Source: Hydractinia symbiolongicarpus | Taxonomy: Eukaryota > Cnidaria > Hydrozoa > Anthoathecata > Hydractiniidae | NCBI RefSeq assembly: GCF_029227915.1 | Contig: NC_079876.1 | Location: 27,315,828-27,379,827, forward strand | DNA: 64,000 nucleotides | Reading direction: 5' to 3' | Shown here: piece after piece, positions 1 through 9,717 of the stretch | How positions within the stretch are numbered: the stretch's first letter is position 1 | Layout of the letters: each line of letters opens with the position of its first letter | The notes under the pieces: generated by a model | What the model was told of the DNA's origin: nothing | Seen by the model: the letters and a program-made list of their open reading frames with translations, nothing else | The model's database searches: none | Made by a program: the position numbers and the translations under genes

Positions 1-385
1 TTTGTTGGTAATAGTATTGTTAGCGATAACTGATGGCCCTGTCAACTCGTTTAATACACGAGGTAGAATCTCAGGAACATCCTGCTGTGTGTTAATATTG
101 AATGGGTTGTTCCTAGCATTGGACATCTTACGTTGTAACGCTCGGAGAAAGGCGGAAGGGTTTACAACTGAGGTCGATTTAGACAACAGAGACATAGTCA
201 GCAAGACGGACTTGGCCAGGGGGAAACAAAAGAGGACTCCGATGCACTTTGTGACCAAAGTGCAGGAGTTACAGATAATGCTTGCAGGATAGAATTAGCA
301 TAGCATGTATTCCCTTTATTAATCAGACCAGCATGAGTTGGTTTTGCTGGAGTGCTGTTGGTAGGCGGTTCTGGGTCCGGGTGTG
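1..385 (-). pseudogene. USP (peptidase C19) N-terminal domain fragment, fused behind a retroelement tail
   Basis: Read on the minus strand, the frame contains GLINKGNTCYANSILQAL, the classical cysteine box of ubiquitin-specific proteases, with the nucleophile Cys in NTCYAN. A Q/P/T-rich linker precedes it. At about 215-290 the frame breaks. The next minus-strand frame continues to the window edge with NTQQDVPEIL, matching the QQDAHEF region of the USP fold, so one indel separates two parts of one domain. The catalytic His region would lie outside the window. USP enzymes cleave ubiquitin from proteins. Here the domain follows a retroelement nuclease-like tail in the same frame (386-1010), so it is probably element-encoded rather than a host gene. 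Dead in this copy because of the frameshift. Assignment of the fold is firm; the role is inferred. Confidence 0.7.
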
Positions 386-1010
386 AGTGACTTTTATCCA
401 CAGTTGGCCTTCGTTGTTGATGCTGTTGTTGTTGCTGCGGGCTTGTAACCTTTGGCAATAGAGGGGTAGGCACAGATGTTGAGCCTGGCACAAGATTGCA
501 GCTGCCTTGGTTCCACGTAATTGAGTTCCTGGCTAGCCAAATGCAGAAGGATGCTTTCATACAAATGTAGCCTAATTTCCGGACGGCTTGGAAAGCTTCT
601 TTGTTTGGGAAACCCAATCTTTTTAAACAAATTGCAACTGAACGAGAGCAATATCCACGTGCACCCATTCTGATCGCGAACAGATTTACGTGCCATCCAT
701 TATGTTCGATGATATTTATCAAAGGGATGTATTTAGAGAGCTTTTTGGAGTGCCAGGTTTCCATTTTTCCTCACAAGGGCATGTAAGTTCAATTAAAATA
801 ACACGTTTGCTGTTGTTGGAATACAGGACAAGATCTGGTGTAAACGATGTTATGGCAATATGACCAGGAAAAATAAGTTCACCATTTAAATCTGAAAGAA
901 ATAACCAGTCAGTGGCAAGATGCAAAAGCCTACCAGTTTTGATTTTTTGCTAGATGAGTGACTACCTGCTTTAACAAATTTTACATTATTTAGGTGCTTT
1001 ACAGGAGAGG
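386..1010 (-). pseudogene. Retroelement C-terminal nuclease-like region (decayed)
   Basis: Two minus-strand frames give a continuous product when read together: TPDLVLYSNNSKRVILIELT followed by CPCEEK, then a frame change near 765, then HSKKLSKYIPLINIIEHNGW, GARGYCSRSVAICLKRLGF and MKASFCIWLARNSITW. The pattern of PD, about a dozen residues, then E-x-T resembles the PD-(D/E)XK-like tail behind reverse transcriptases in a class of invertebrate retroelements. I recognise the block as recurrent in cnidarian genomes. The reading frame flows past ITW into the Q/P-rich linker and the USP domain of the preceding entry. No reverse-transcriptase core is visible in the window. Family assignment is from pattern memory, not from a search. 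Confidence 0.55.
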
Positions 1011-1642
1011 AAATAGATTTGGAAAACGTGGTGATCAACTGTGAAAGTTCGCGCAAGACAGAGTCGTGACGAAATGAAATCTACCCTACCAAACAGATGC
1101 TGCTCAAAGCTCTCCTGTTTAAACCTTATAGGTTGTGCTGTCGAAGTGACCTTACACCAAACAGGTGAGACGCATGGTAGTAAATTTTTGATTCCAACAG
1201 CTCCACTTTTTTGACAAGGGGTAAGAGCCTAGAAGATTGTGGAAAACTGCATCATCGAGGGATTTCCACAATTTTGTGTCAATTGACTTCAGCCAAGCAA
1301 TACGTTGTTTCCATTTCATAATGCTAAAATGGTCAGGTTCTGTTGATTGCTGAGAAAAAACACTGTGGGAGTTATCCGGGTTAGCTTTCAGCAGCCGAGA
1401 CTTTTCAGTGGAATAAACACCTAGCAAATCTTGCAAAACAACTTTACACAGTTTTAATGTCCAATGCTTAGTGGAAGGGAGTAACGAAGAATCACAGGTA
1501 GCAGGAAGGACAGAGGAGTTAGTAATAACGAAATCAATATTCGGGGGGGGGTAGTCCTAATACGGTCAGGTAAAAAATTTAACTTTGTTGTAGACCATAG
1601 AAATCCCACTGGCCAGCTTAAGCTTGGTGGGAGCGACAGATA
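1011..1642 (-). other. Upstream part of the same retroelement, heavily decayed, up to the pogo insertion
   Basis: A 94-codon minus-strand frame (1152-1436) and shorter neighbouring pieces lie just upstream of the nuclease-like region and probably belong to the same element. I cannot name any domain in them. A run of eight G lies near 1543. The pogo element begins at 1643, so the remnant may have been cut by that insertion. No matching continuation was recognised on the right side of the pogo element. Confidence 0.3.
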
Positions 1643-1683
1643 GCGTATAAACGTACAATTACGCACACGTACAATTACAGACA
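1643..1683 (+). repeat. Left TIR of pogo element, with internal duplication
   Basis: The TIR core ACGTACAATTAC occurs here, and a second, partial copy (ACGTACAATTACAGACACT) follows after four bases. The right TIR has the core once and then AGACACT. The left end therefore carries a short tandem duplication absent from the right end, or the right end lost one copy. Confidence 0.8.
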
Positions 1684-2209
1684 CTTTAGTAAATTAAAGT
1701 TTTCCACCACTTAACCTTGTATTTCCAACTGTCTTGACTCTCCTACTCAAAGCCGTTATGATTAATAGGTTTCGTTCAATTTGCCTCGCTGTTTCATACC
1801 AAAACAATGGATTTAAAAAACTCGCTTCTTTTCGCTGATTTTTGGTTTCGCGCGACGAACTTATTCTAACAAATCATTTTATATCTTATTAATAAAGGTA
1901 ATTATTATTTTTTATTTTATTTTATTTTATTATATAATAGCTATACTAACATAAAAAATATATATGGCAGATTTTTAGCGACCCGAAGTGTGTTTTTCGG
2001 CCTCTGGAAAAAAAGCAAAATGTTATGGCAAAATCACGCTTTTTTCTCATAGTTTGTATATGTGCGCAATATGATTAAACTTAAAATATAGTGTTATTTA
2101 TGAGCTCTCCTTCTGTACATCATTTCTTTTTATGATTTTATGTTATAAAATCTCTTTTTGCTTCAATACCATGTATTTCGCATTATTTTAGCCATTAAGC
2201 TTTGGTGAA

Positions 2210-4215
2210 ATGGGCCGAAAACAAAAATACAAAAAGTGGTCCAAAGAAGATTTGAGTAACGCCCTAGCAGCAGTTAAGGATGGCATGTCATTACATAAGG
2301 CTCAAAAAGAATTCGGCGTTCCAAAACAGACCTTATCCGGCCGAATTCGGGGAAAGTATAGAACGACGAAGGCAGGAAGGAAAACAGAAATGACACCGGA
2401 AGAGGAGACAATGTTAATTCATTATATCAAATACATGGCTTCTATTGCACACCCGTCAAGTATTTCAGCAATAAAAGCTTTTGCATGGAACATCGTCAAA
2501 CGAAGCAAGCGTACCAGCTCGTTCAACCGTGTCAGTGGTCCTGGTCATACTTGGTGGGACAGTTTCAAGAAACGTCATTCGCGAGAAATTACCCTGCGAA
2601 AACCCGACGGCCTCGACAGAGGACGTTCTAGAATGGCCAATGTGACTGTCATAAAACAGCACTTTGATCTTTTAAGAAAAACATTGGTCGATCTTGATAT
2701 CCTTGATAAGCCAGATCGAATCTTCAATTGCGACGAGTCAGGTATCTCCATGGATGCTCGCGTTGGAAAGGTTGTCGTCTCAAGATCAACTAAGCACCCC
2801 TACTCTGAGAGCAAAGGAAATAGGGATAACATCACTGCCCATGTCGCTGTATCAGCTGCTGGAGTGCCGTTGCCTCCAATGATAATTTTTGAAAAGGCTT
2901 TCCCATCCGGTCCTTATGCTAGAGATGGTCCTACTAATGCTCTATACGCCCATTCGCCAAACGGCTACATGGACATCGAGCTTTTTAAACAGTGGTGTAA
3001 AAAGCTGTTTATTCCTCAGACAAGATACATACAAAAACCAATATTGTTGATCTTGGATGGCCACGGTTCTCATCCCGATATAGAGATGATAGATATGCTA
3101 GTGGAGAACCAAATCCACTTGTACTGTTTGCCCCCTCACATAACCAATATACTCCAGCCATTGGATGTGTCGATTTTTAAGCCTCTAAAGGTGCATTTCT
3201 CAAAAATTACAGATAATTTGAAGCTTGCAACCATGGGCCACACTGTTCCACAAACTGTGTGTAAAACAAATTTCACTGCGATATTTAAGGCAGCGTTTGA
3301 AGGATCGATGGGGATCACCATTATTAAAAATGGATTTCGGAAAACAGGGATCTGTCCATTCAACCCTGGCGTCATCGACAAGGAGCGAGTAATGCCAGAC
3401 AACAGCATTGATTTTATTTCGTCCGCTCCGAATGGAAACAATACTGCAACATCCACAACACCAGCAGTACCAGGTTCTTCAACAGAAGCATCTTTTAATT
3501 CGTTGCCCGGTGGCTCTTTTTCTACACCAGTAATACCTTAAACAGATGCTTCTACTCCACCGCCATCGTCGATTGCAACAACACCAACCAATCTTCTCAC
3601 TGCAGCAAGCCCTTTCACCTCCACTCCAACAACACCTGTAAATCCTCTCGTTGCAGCAGGTATTATCCCAGCGTCTTTGGTTGATGCCTTTATATTTCCA
3701 GCGCCAAAGCCTAACAAACAAAAGAACACCAGGATAATTACTAAGGCGAGAGTTCTCACAAACGACGAGCATCGACAAGCGTTTCAAGAGAAGGTGGAGA
3801 AGAAAGAGTTGGAAGAGAAGGCAAAAGAAGAAAGGAAAAAGGCGAGAGACCGAAAAAAACTAAGTAAAGAAGCTCTGCAGTCCGAAAAAAAAGGCAAAAA
3901 AGGGTTATGTTGAAAACCCGATCTGTGCGACAGAAAAGAACAATAATATCGTTCGAAAGTGATGACAGCGAGTTGGATGACGGCCAAGAAAATGAGATAG
4001 TTGAAGAGACGGAGAGTGAGTACGAAAGTAGCAGCGAGGAAGAATTTGAGCGTGAGACGCACTGTGCTATGTGTAAAAGGTCGAACCCACCAGTCGCTTG
4101 CAACAAAATCATCTGGATTGGTTGCGATAAGTGCTTGGCATGGTTCCATGGCGTTTGTGCGAGAGCTACAAAGGCGGAATTGTCAAGTGACACATATTTA
4201 TGTTACAGTTGTTGA
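2210..4215 (+). pseudogene. pogo/Tigger transposase with PHD-finger tail, two lesions
   Basis: The frame opens at an ATG with a psq-type helix-turn-helix (residues about 10-50, KWSKEDLSNALAAVKDG). A CENPB-type HTH follows (about 60-130), then a DDE_1 domain whose catalytic Asp residues sit in FNCDESG, LILDGHGSH and LQPLDVS. The first frame stops at TAA 3539-3541, after residue 443. The same frame continues without that stop through a P/T-rich stretch and a Lys/Glu-rich coiled-coil-like segment to 3913. A homopolymer A run at 3885-3892 then marks a frame change into a 102-codon frame with an acidic segment and a PHD finger (CAMC ... CDKCLAWFHGVC ... CYSC). PHD tails on pogo-type transposases are known in invertebrates. 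With one nonsense codon and one indel, this copy should not make full-length transposase. Confidence 0.85.
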
Positions 4216-4618
4216 TTTGAATAAAAAAGGAAAATAAAAAATTTTGCCCTTTTAATGTTTTACCATTTCCCGCTAATGATCTGTAACGACTAAAAAATGT
4301 TTTGTTGGGTCAATTTTTACGTGTAATTACGGACACTCTTAAATTAAGTCAAAACTTGTTGTGAGTCAAAAGTAACGTTTAAACACTCCCTTCCAGTAGG
4401 AATAAATACAATATACCTGCCGCTACCCCTCTAAAATACAAAAAACAGTGTAATTGGACGCAGGTGGTGCTCGTCTAAAAACAGCAATTGTGGTGAGGCA
4501 GGTCCAACAATGTTCGGAAAAATGGTTCCAACGTATAGCCAATAGATAAATCTCCCGTTTAGAACCATGGGTTCATTATTTCGATGGATTTTGTTGCGGT
4601 AAGACGCAAAAGACCGTA

Positions 4619-4647
4619 AAAGTGTCTGTAATTGTACGTTTATACGC
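4619..4647 (-). repeat. Right TIR of pogo element
   Basis: Reverse complement of the left terminal sequence. It ends exactly at the TA dinucleotide 4648-4649. About 29 bases match the left end if the extra left-hand repeat is skipped. Confidence 0.85.
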
Positions 4648-4649
4648 TA

Positions 4650-5499
4650 ACAATTGGGTTGGGTCTGCCAACTTTTACGTGGGCTCAGCAGGCATGTTTT
4701 TCATGCCATCCCACGACTCTAGCTATTGATCCATTGCGTGACAGTATTATCTGTCTATTGCTGAATAATTCACTTATAACTGGTGACTGACAATAGGGAG
4801 TGTGATGTTACATGTAACAGACACACAAAACAAGATAACCAAATAAATAAAAAGTAAGGGTCTAGTCTTTCTCAATGTCAATCTGTCTTTCCAGATTGTT
4901 ATTTGTCATCCTCCGCAAGCCCCCGTCGCCGTTTAAAGCTAAGTTTTGTGATTTTGTGTAATTTTTTGGTGTCCTGACTATATATCCCTCAATATTTGTG
5001 AGGCTAGCCATGTAAAATATGCACATCTATCTATCTACACATTGTGTGAAAAATAAAAATAAGGAATGAAATGTGCACTCAGCTAACAAAGTATCACATA
5101 AAATAGCTTCACGAACAGTTCCTTATGCTTTGAAATACAACAGGAAAGTCATTATAAAAGTTAACCTCCTTATCTAAGTTACCCGAGTTTGACGGTATAC
5201 AAAATTGATGTCTAAAATTTTTCGCTTGTGCACCCAGGAGACCCGCAACCCTTTCTGTATTGATTTTTCCTTTACAACCTTTTTTCAATTTCTACTTTCA
5301 TTTTTTATTTGTGCGCAAAGAAACTACGAGTATTGTCGCGTTTTATGGCGGATAAATTCCTGGATGATATGGGAAGCGTGTTAGGCATGTTATGGTTTTG
5401 CTACACGATTTTTGCTATTATTAATACGTAATTGATGTCTAAAGAATTCGCTTTAGTTTAGTTTAGTTAGTTTAGTTAGATTCGCTTTAGTTTAGTTTT
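4650..5499. other. Non-coding gap between pogo and gypsy elements
   Basis: No coding frame is supported. It holds a short inverted copy of sequence found right of the gypsy element (4867-4913). Just before the left LTR it holds simple GTTTAGTTTAG-type repeats (about 5448-5499), and a similar TTCGCTTTAGTTTAG motif also follows the right LTR. Confidence 0.6.
4867..4913 (-). repeat. Inverted copy of the segment at 9945-9991
   Basis: The reverse complement of this stretch matches 9945-9991 almost perfectly, including the core AATCTGGAAAGACAGATTGA. A weaker similarity extends about 25 bases further. The two copies face each other across the gypsy element. The right copy leads directly into the reverse-transcriptase remnant, so both may be leader sequence of that family. 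Confidence 0.7.
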
Positions 5500-5693
5500 T
5501 ATTATAACTCCAGAAAGATGGGGAAAAACAGACAGACAGAAAATGTATATAACACTTCTTAGACCGCCATCTTTATAATCAAATCACATGTACAAATCTC
5601 ATAAAGATATACGCGGAAAACACAAACACATGGTTTTAAAGTATAACCAATAGCATAGAACAAAATGTAAACATAAATGGCGGATATATAACA
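5500..5693 (-). repeat. 3' LTR of the gypsy element
   Basis: 194 bp, the same sequence as 9718-9911. It lies downstream of pol in element orientation, with the short gap 5694-5716 holding the polypurine tract. Confidence 0.95.
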
Positions 5694-5708
5694 ATCCTCC
5701 ACCAATAG
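5694..5708 (-). promoter_or_regulatory. Polypurine tract (plus-strand priming site)
   Basis: In element orientation the bases immediately before the 3' LTR read GGTGGAGGAT, a purine-rich run at the position where second-strand DNA synthesis starts in LTR elements. Confidence 0.6.
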
Positions 5709-5716
5709 TCCACAGT

Positions 5717-8700
5717 TTAAACGTATACAATGCGGTTCAAGTCATAGTCCTCGAAATGCTTTGGTAAACGGCGAGATCGTTCAGGTCGAGAATTGGTGTC
5801 CTTGTTCACATCTTCTGCAACGTCTTTAAACGGCTCAGATGTCTCAGGAACAGGTAACTGGACCCTTGGCTCGATTTCAGTAACGGTTTCGTCAACTTCT
5901 GACGGTTCAAACTGTGGTAGCACAGCCAGAGGTGGGTCTGTCTCTACCATTGCTGAATCAGCTAATCTCTCGCCGGTTGCAGCTCGCATTTGATCGATGT
6001 GGCGTTGAACGATTTTCTCTCCCACTTCAACATCGTATGTCACAGGTCCTCTCTTTCTCGAAATGTTTCCTCTCACCCACCGTGGTCCTTGACCAAAATT
6101 TCTAATCAGTACCTCCTCTTGGTCTAGAAATTGCCGCAGCGGTTTTAATCGATGACTTCGATTCTCAGAATCCATCTGTTTCCCCTTGACTGTCTGTTTC
6201 AGATCTGGTTTAACGAAATGGAGGGCACTCCTTAATTGACGATTGAACAGTAGTTCTGCAGGTGACCTGCCCGTGGTGGTGTGTGGTGTGATGCGGTACG
6301 TGAACAGCAAACGGCTTACTCTGGTCTCAATGGATTGACCATTCGATTCTATCTTTTTAAGACTGTTTTTCACAGTTTGGACGGTTCTCTCTGCTTGTCC
6401 ATTTGAAGCAGGATGGTATGGTGCAGAAAAAATGTGTCTGATGTTATTTCGTTTCATAAATTGCTCAAATTCAGTGCTTGCGAAACACGGTCCATTATCA
6501 CTAACACAAACTCCAGGCAGGCCATGCGTGGCAAAGATTTTGCGCAGTTGCTCAATAGTCGCAGTGGAGGTGGAGCTATTCATGACTATTACTTCCACCC
6601 ATTTTGAAAAAGCATCAACAACTATCAAAAACATTTTGTTCAAAAACGGTCCCGCATAATCCATGTGGATCCGCTCCCAGGGTTGGCTTGGGTATTCCCA
6701 GGAATGTATTGGTGCTGCAGCTGGCATTTTTTGGTGGATTTCACAGGTTTTGCAATTTTTGACGGTTAACTCAATCTCAGAATCCATCTTTGGCCACCAC
6801 ACAAAACTTCTCGACAAACTTTTCATGCGAGTGATCACTGGGTGAGACTGGTGAAGTTGTCCAAGCAGTTGTGGTCGTAACGAGCTTGGTATAATGACAC
6901 GAGAACCCCACAGCAAGCATTGGTTGTCGATGCTGAGTTGATCCTTCCTTGAAAAGTACGGTTGTAATTCTATTTCTCGGTTTACTTTCCAACCGTTGGA
7001 TATCAAGTCCAACACTTTGCTCAGGACTGGGTCACGACTTGTATGTAGCTTAACATCAGCGGAGGTTAGTGGTGCTTGCACTAGGTCCATCATGTGAATT
7101 GCACTTTCATTGTTCGAGTAATCAGAACTGTCTGCTTGAAGTGGAAGGCGGCTTAGACAGTCAGCGTTGGCGTGATTGACACCTGGTTTGTACTCCAAGA
7201 CGTAGCTATAAGCAGACAGCAGGAGGGCCCATCTCTGAACACGAGCAGCTGCAAGCGGTGGAATTGGTTTGTTTTGTCCGAATAGTCCCAAAAGAGGTTT
7301 GTGATCAGTTATAATTCTGAAAGACTGTCCATAAAGATATTGATGAAGCTTTTTGACTGCGAATACTATGGCTAAACCCTCTTTCTCAATGTGGGCATAA
7401 TTCCTCTCTGCTGGAGAAAGAGTCCGTGAAATATAACATACGGGCTTCTCGGAACCATCATCCATTACATGGGCGAGAACAGCACCTATCCCATAAGGAG
7501 AGGCGTCACAGGACACAAGGATCGAACGTTGGGGGTCAAAATGCGTCAGCAACGGTGCTTTATATAGTAGAGCTTTCGATTCGGTAAACGATTTTTCTTG
7601 TTCGGTTTTCCAGTGAAAGGTTGTCCCCTTCCTCAGCAGACGATGCAGTGGTTCAATCATTGCAGAAAGGTTTGGTAGATAACGATTATAATAGTTGAGC
7701 ATTCCGAGATAAGCCTTTAACTGTGTAACATTCTCTGGAGGGGCTGCATTCCTTATAGCTTTGACCTTCTCTGGTGAAGGCGATATTCCTTCCTTGGTAA
7801 TGTTGTAACCCAGATAAGTCACCTCTTCTGCTAGAAATACGCATTTGACTTCCTTCAGTCGCAATCCAGAGCTTTCAATCACTTGCAGGACTGACGATAA
7901 ATTTCTCAAATGTTCCTCATCATCCTTACCAGATATAAAAATATCGTCTACTCGCACTTTGGTACGTGGTATATGGCGGAGTCGCCTATCCATTTCCCTC
8001 TGAAAAATGCCAGTGGCGGAATGTACTCCATACTGAAGTCTTGTGGGGCGGTACAAGCCACGGTGTGTGTTGATTGTGAGGTATTCTCTTGTTTCCTCGT
8101 CCAACTCCAATTGCTGGTATGCATGACTCAAATCCAGCTTTGTGAACTTTTCACCCCCTGACATTGAGGCGAAAAGATCTTCAGTTCGCGGAATTGGATA
8201 AGAGTCACAAGGTGCAGCCTGGTTTATTGTCTGTTTGTAATCGCCGCATATTCTGATAGTACCGTCCTCTTTCTTTACCGGTACGATAGGGGCTGCCCAT
8301 CTTAAATATTCAACTGGTTCATATATGCCATCTTGTACAAGTCTATCAAGTTCAGTGTCGATCCTGTCTTTTAAGGCATACGGGACTGGTTGTGCTTTGC
8401 AAAACTTTGGTGCGACAGAGGAGTCCACAGGAATATGGACTCTAAAGTCCTTCAGCAACCCCATACTTTCCGTAAACACGGCGGCATGCTGTACTAATAT
8501 TTGCTGTAGATTGGTATTGCTAGAATGCTTGACCTGGAACAAACTGGGCCAATCTAACTTGATTACTTTTAGCCAATCTCGACCTAACAATGAAGGAGAT
8601 TCCCCGGGTACGATAGTCAATGACAGTGTGTATTTCTGTTTTTGGTGTTCAACGTTTACAGCAGCTGATCCCAAGGGTGTTATGATTTCCCCTGTAAAAG

Positions 8701-8884
8701 TTTTTAACTTTAAGTTACTAGGCTGGATGGTCAACTCTGGAATGCATTTCCGTAATGTTTTTTCACTTATCACCGACATCGATGCACCGGTATCGACCTC
8801 CATCTTGATGGTTTTTCCTTCAATACTGACATTTACAAAAAGCGGTTCAACTCTGCTCCCTTCTAATTTATACAGGTTAAACAT
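5717..8884 (-). CDS. pol: Pol polyprotein: protease, reverse transcriptase, RNase H, integrase
   Basis: 1,055 residues from the first Met. The frame is open upstream to 8938, directly after the gag stop and in gag's frame. Domains in order: aspartic protease with VDTGAS (D31); RT with motif A FTKLDLSHAYQ (D251) and a catalytic pair D313/D314 in RVDDIFISG; RNase H with LVSCDASPYG (D460), an acidic KEGLAI segment and ITDHKPL (D527); integrase zinc finger H678, H681, C711, C714; integrase core D742 (HMDYAGPF), D796 (VSDNGPC) and E832 (NGQAERT). The length fits a complete Mag-type pol. The usual YxDD tyrosine is Arg311. The start is uncertain: if translation depends on gag readthrough, the mature protease starts upstream of this Met. 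Confidence 0.94.
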   Translation of the reverse strand: MFNLYKLEGSRVEPLFVNVSIEGKTIKMEVDTGASMSVISEKTLRKCIPELTIQPSNLKLKTFTGEIITPLGSAAVNVEHQKQKYTLSLTIVPGESPSLLGRDWLKVIKLDWPSLFQVKHSSNTNLQQILVQHAAVFTESMGLLKDFRVHIPVDSSVAPKFCKAQPVPYALKDRIDTELDRLVQDGIYEPVEYLRWAAPIVPVKKEDGTIRICGDYKQTINQAAPCDSYPIPRTEDLFASMSGGEKFTKLDLSHAYQQLELDEETREYLTINTHRGLYRPTRLQYGVHSATGIFQREMDRRLRHIPRTKVRVDDIFISGKDDEEHLRNLSSVLQVIESSGLRLKEVKCVFLAEEVTYLGYNITKEGISPSPEKVKAIRNAAPPENVTQLKAYLGMLNYYNRYLPNLSAMIEPLHRLLRKGTTFHWKTEQEKSFTESKALLYKAPLLTHFDPQRSILVSCDASPYGIGAVLAHVMDDGSEKPVCYISRTLSPAERNYAHIEKEGLAIVFAVKKLHQYLYGQSFRIITDHKPLLGLFGQNKPIPPLAAARVQRWALLLSAYSYVLEYKPGVNHANADCLSRLPLQADSSDYSNNESAIHMMDLVQAPLTSADVKLHTSRDPVLSKVLDLISNGWKVNREIELQPYFSRKDQLSIDNQCLLWGSRVIIPSSLRPQLLGQLHQSHPVITRMKSLSRSFVWWPKMDSEIELTVKNCKTCEIHQKMPAAAPIHSWEYPSQPWERIHMDYAGPFLNKMFLIVVDAFSKWVEVIVMNSSTSTATIEQLRKIFATHGLPGVCVSDNGPCFASTEFEQFMKRNNIRHIFSAPYHPASNGQAERTVQTVKNSLKKIESNGQSIETRVSRLLFTYRITPHTTTGRSPAELLFNRQLRSALHFVKPDLKQTVKGKQMDSENRSHRLKPLRQFLDQEEVLIRNFGQGPRWVRGNISRKRGPVTYDVEVGEKIVQRHIDQMRAATGERLADSAMVETDPPLAVLPQFEPSEVDETVTEIEPRVQLPVPETSEPFKDVAEDVNKDTNSRPERSRRLPKHFEDYDLNRIVYV

Positions 8885-8938
8885 ATCGGACTGTTCAACA
8901 GTTTCGTTGTAAACATTTCCTTCATGTTCGGACTCCAG

Positions 8939-9691
8939 TTAGTTTATTGGTTTCCGGGGTGGTCTGGATTTCTCATCATTTCGTTTCTTTTGACGACATT
9001 TTTTAACGGTGTGTCCTTTTTTGTGGCAATAATAACATTCAGCATCCTTGAATGGACATGCCTCTGCTGTATGTTTTGTCCCTCCACATCGATAGCAATC
9101 CCTCCCTGGGTTGTCTCGGGCTCTCTCCAAAGCGTGGACACTCTCTGAAATGTTGCCTGTCGCTTGATGTTGGAGAATGCTTTTGGAGTAGCTTGCTGCT
9201 GATTCCATAGAACATGCAATTCGTAGGGCTTTGGCTAAGGTGAGGTCTTTCTCACTCAGGAGCTTTTGTTGTATTTTTTCCTCCTTAATACCACAAACAA
9301 GTCTATCTCTTAACATGTCGTCCAGTGTTTCTCCATACTCACAATGTTCACTGAGTCGACGCAAAACTGCCAAGTACTGGGAAATTGTTTCAGAAGGTTG
9401 CCTATCACGAGTGTTGAATCTGAATCTCTCAGCTATCGAATTGGGAGTGGGATATAAATGATCTTTCATTAATTGTACTAGCTGGTCATAAGATTTGGAA
9501 GCAGGATCGTTATTTGACAAACCTCTCAACAGCTGGTAGGCTTTGGCTCCACATGAGCTCAGCAGGATTGCTCTCTTCTTGGTGGCATCTGCAATGTCAT
9601 TTGCTATGTAGAACTGATTCACTCTCTCGATGTAATTGTTCCAGAGTTCCGTTGCCGGATCAAACTCTCCAATTTTTCCGTAGGTAGCCAT
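8939..9691 (-). CDS. gag: Gag polyprotein of the gypsy element
   Basis: 250 residues, starting MATYGKIGEFDP a few bases inside the leader. Residues about 10-170 form an alpha-helical retrotransposon gag domain (WNNYIERVNQFYIAND, then SETISQYLAVLRRLSEHCEY). Two CCHC zinc knuckles follow near residues 198-233: CYRCGGTKHTAEAC and CYYCHKKGHTVKKC. A basic tail KKRNDEKSRPPRK follows. The protein should assemble particles and bind element RNA. Its stop codon TAA (8939-8941) is followed in the same frame, with no further stop, by 18 codons and then the Met of pol. Gag and Gag-Pol could therefore be made by stop readthrough, in contrast to the frameshift or single-frame arrangements common in this group. 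Confidence 0.92.
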   Translation of the reverse strand: MATYGKIGEFDPATELWNNYIERVNQFYIANDIADATKKRAILLSSCGAKAYQLLRGLSNNDPASKSYDQLVQLMKDHLYPTPNSIAERFRFNTRDRQPSETISQYLAVLRRLSEHCEYGETLDDMLRDRLVCGIKEEKIQQKLLSEKDLTLAKALRIACSMESAASYSKSILQHQATGNISESVHALERARDNPGRDCYRCGGTKHTAEACPFKDAECYYCHKKGHTVKKCRQKKRNDEKSRPPRKPIN

Positions 9692-9699
9692 TTCGGTAA

Positions 9700-9717
9700 T
9701 ATATCCTCGTCGCCACT
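9700..9717 (-). promoter_or_regulatory. Primer-binding site
   Basis: In element orientation the 5' LTR is followed within two bases by TGGCGACGAGGAT. TGG complements the CCA end of a tRNA, as expected of a minus-strand primer site. I cannot name the tRNA without a tRNA set from the organism. Confidence 0.55.

Larger units (their letters stand above)
1643..4647 (+). mobile_element. pogo/Tigger-type DNA transposon, 3,005 bp, TIRs and TA flanks
   Basis: The ends are inverted copies: GCGTATAAACGTACAATTAC at the left, and GTAATTGTACGTTTATACGC at the right (4628-4647). Each end abuts a TA (1641-1642 and 4648-4649), the target duplication expected of the Tc1/mariner-pogo superfamily. A related subterminal motif recurs near 4319-4350 (ACGTGTAATTACGGACACT). 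The single plus-strand gene inside encodes a psq-HTH, CENPB-HTH and DDE transposase. The element lies between retroelement remnants and has no sign of recent activity, since its transposase frame is broken twice. Confidence 0.88.

Noticed and set aside
8325-8912. 195-codon plus-strand frame
   Set aside because: It is the antisense shadow of the gypsy pol protease and RT region.
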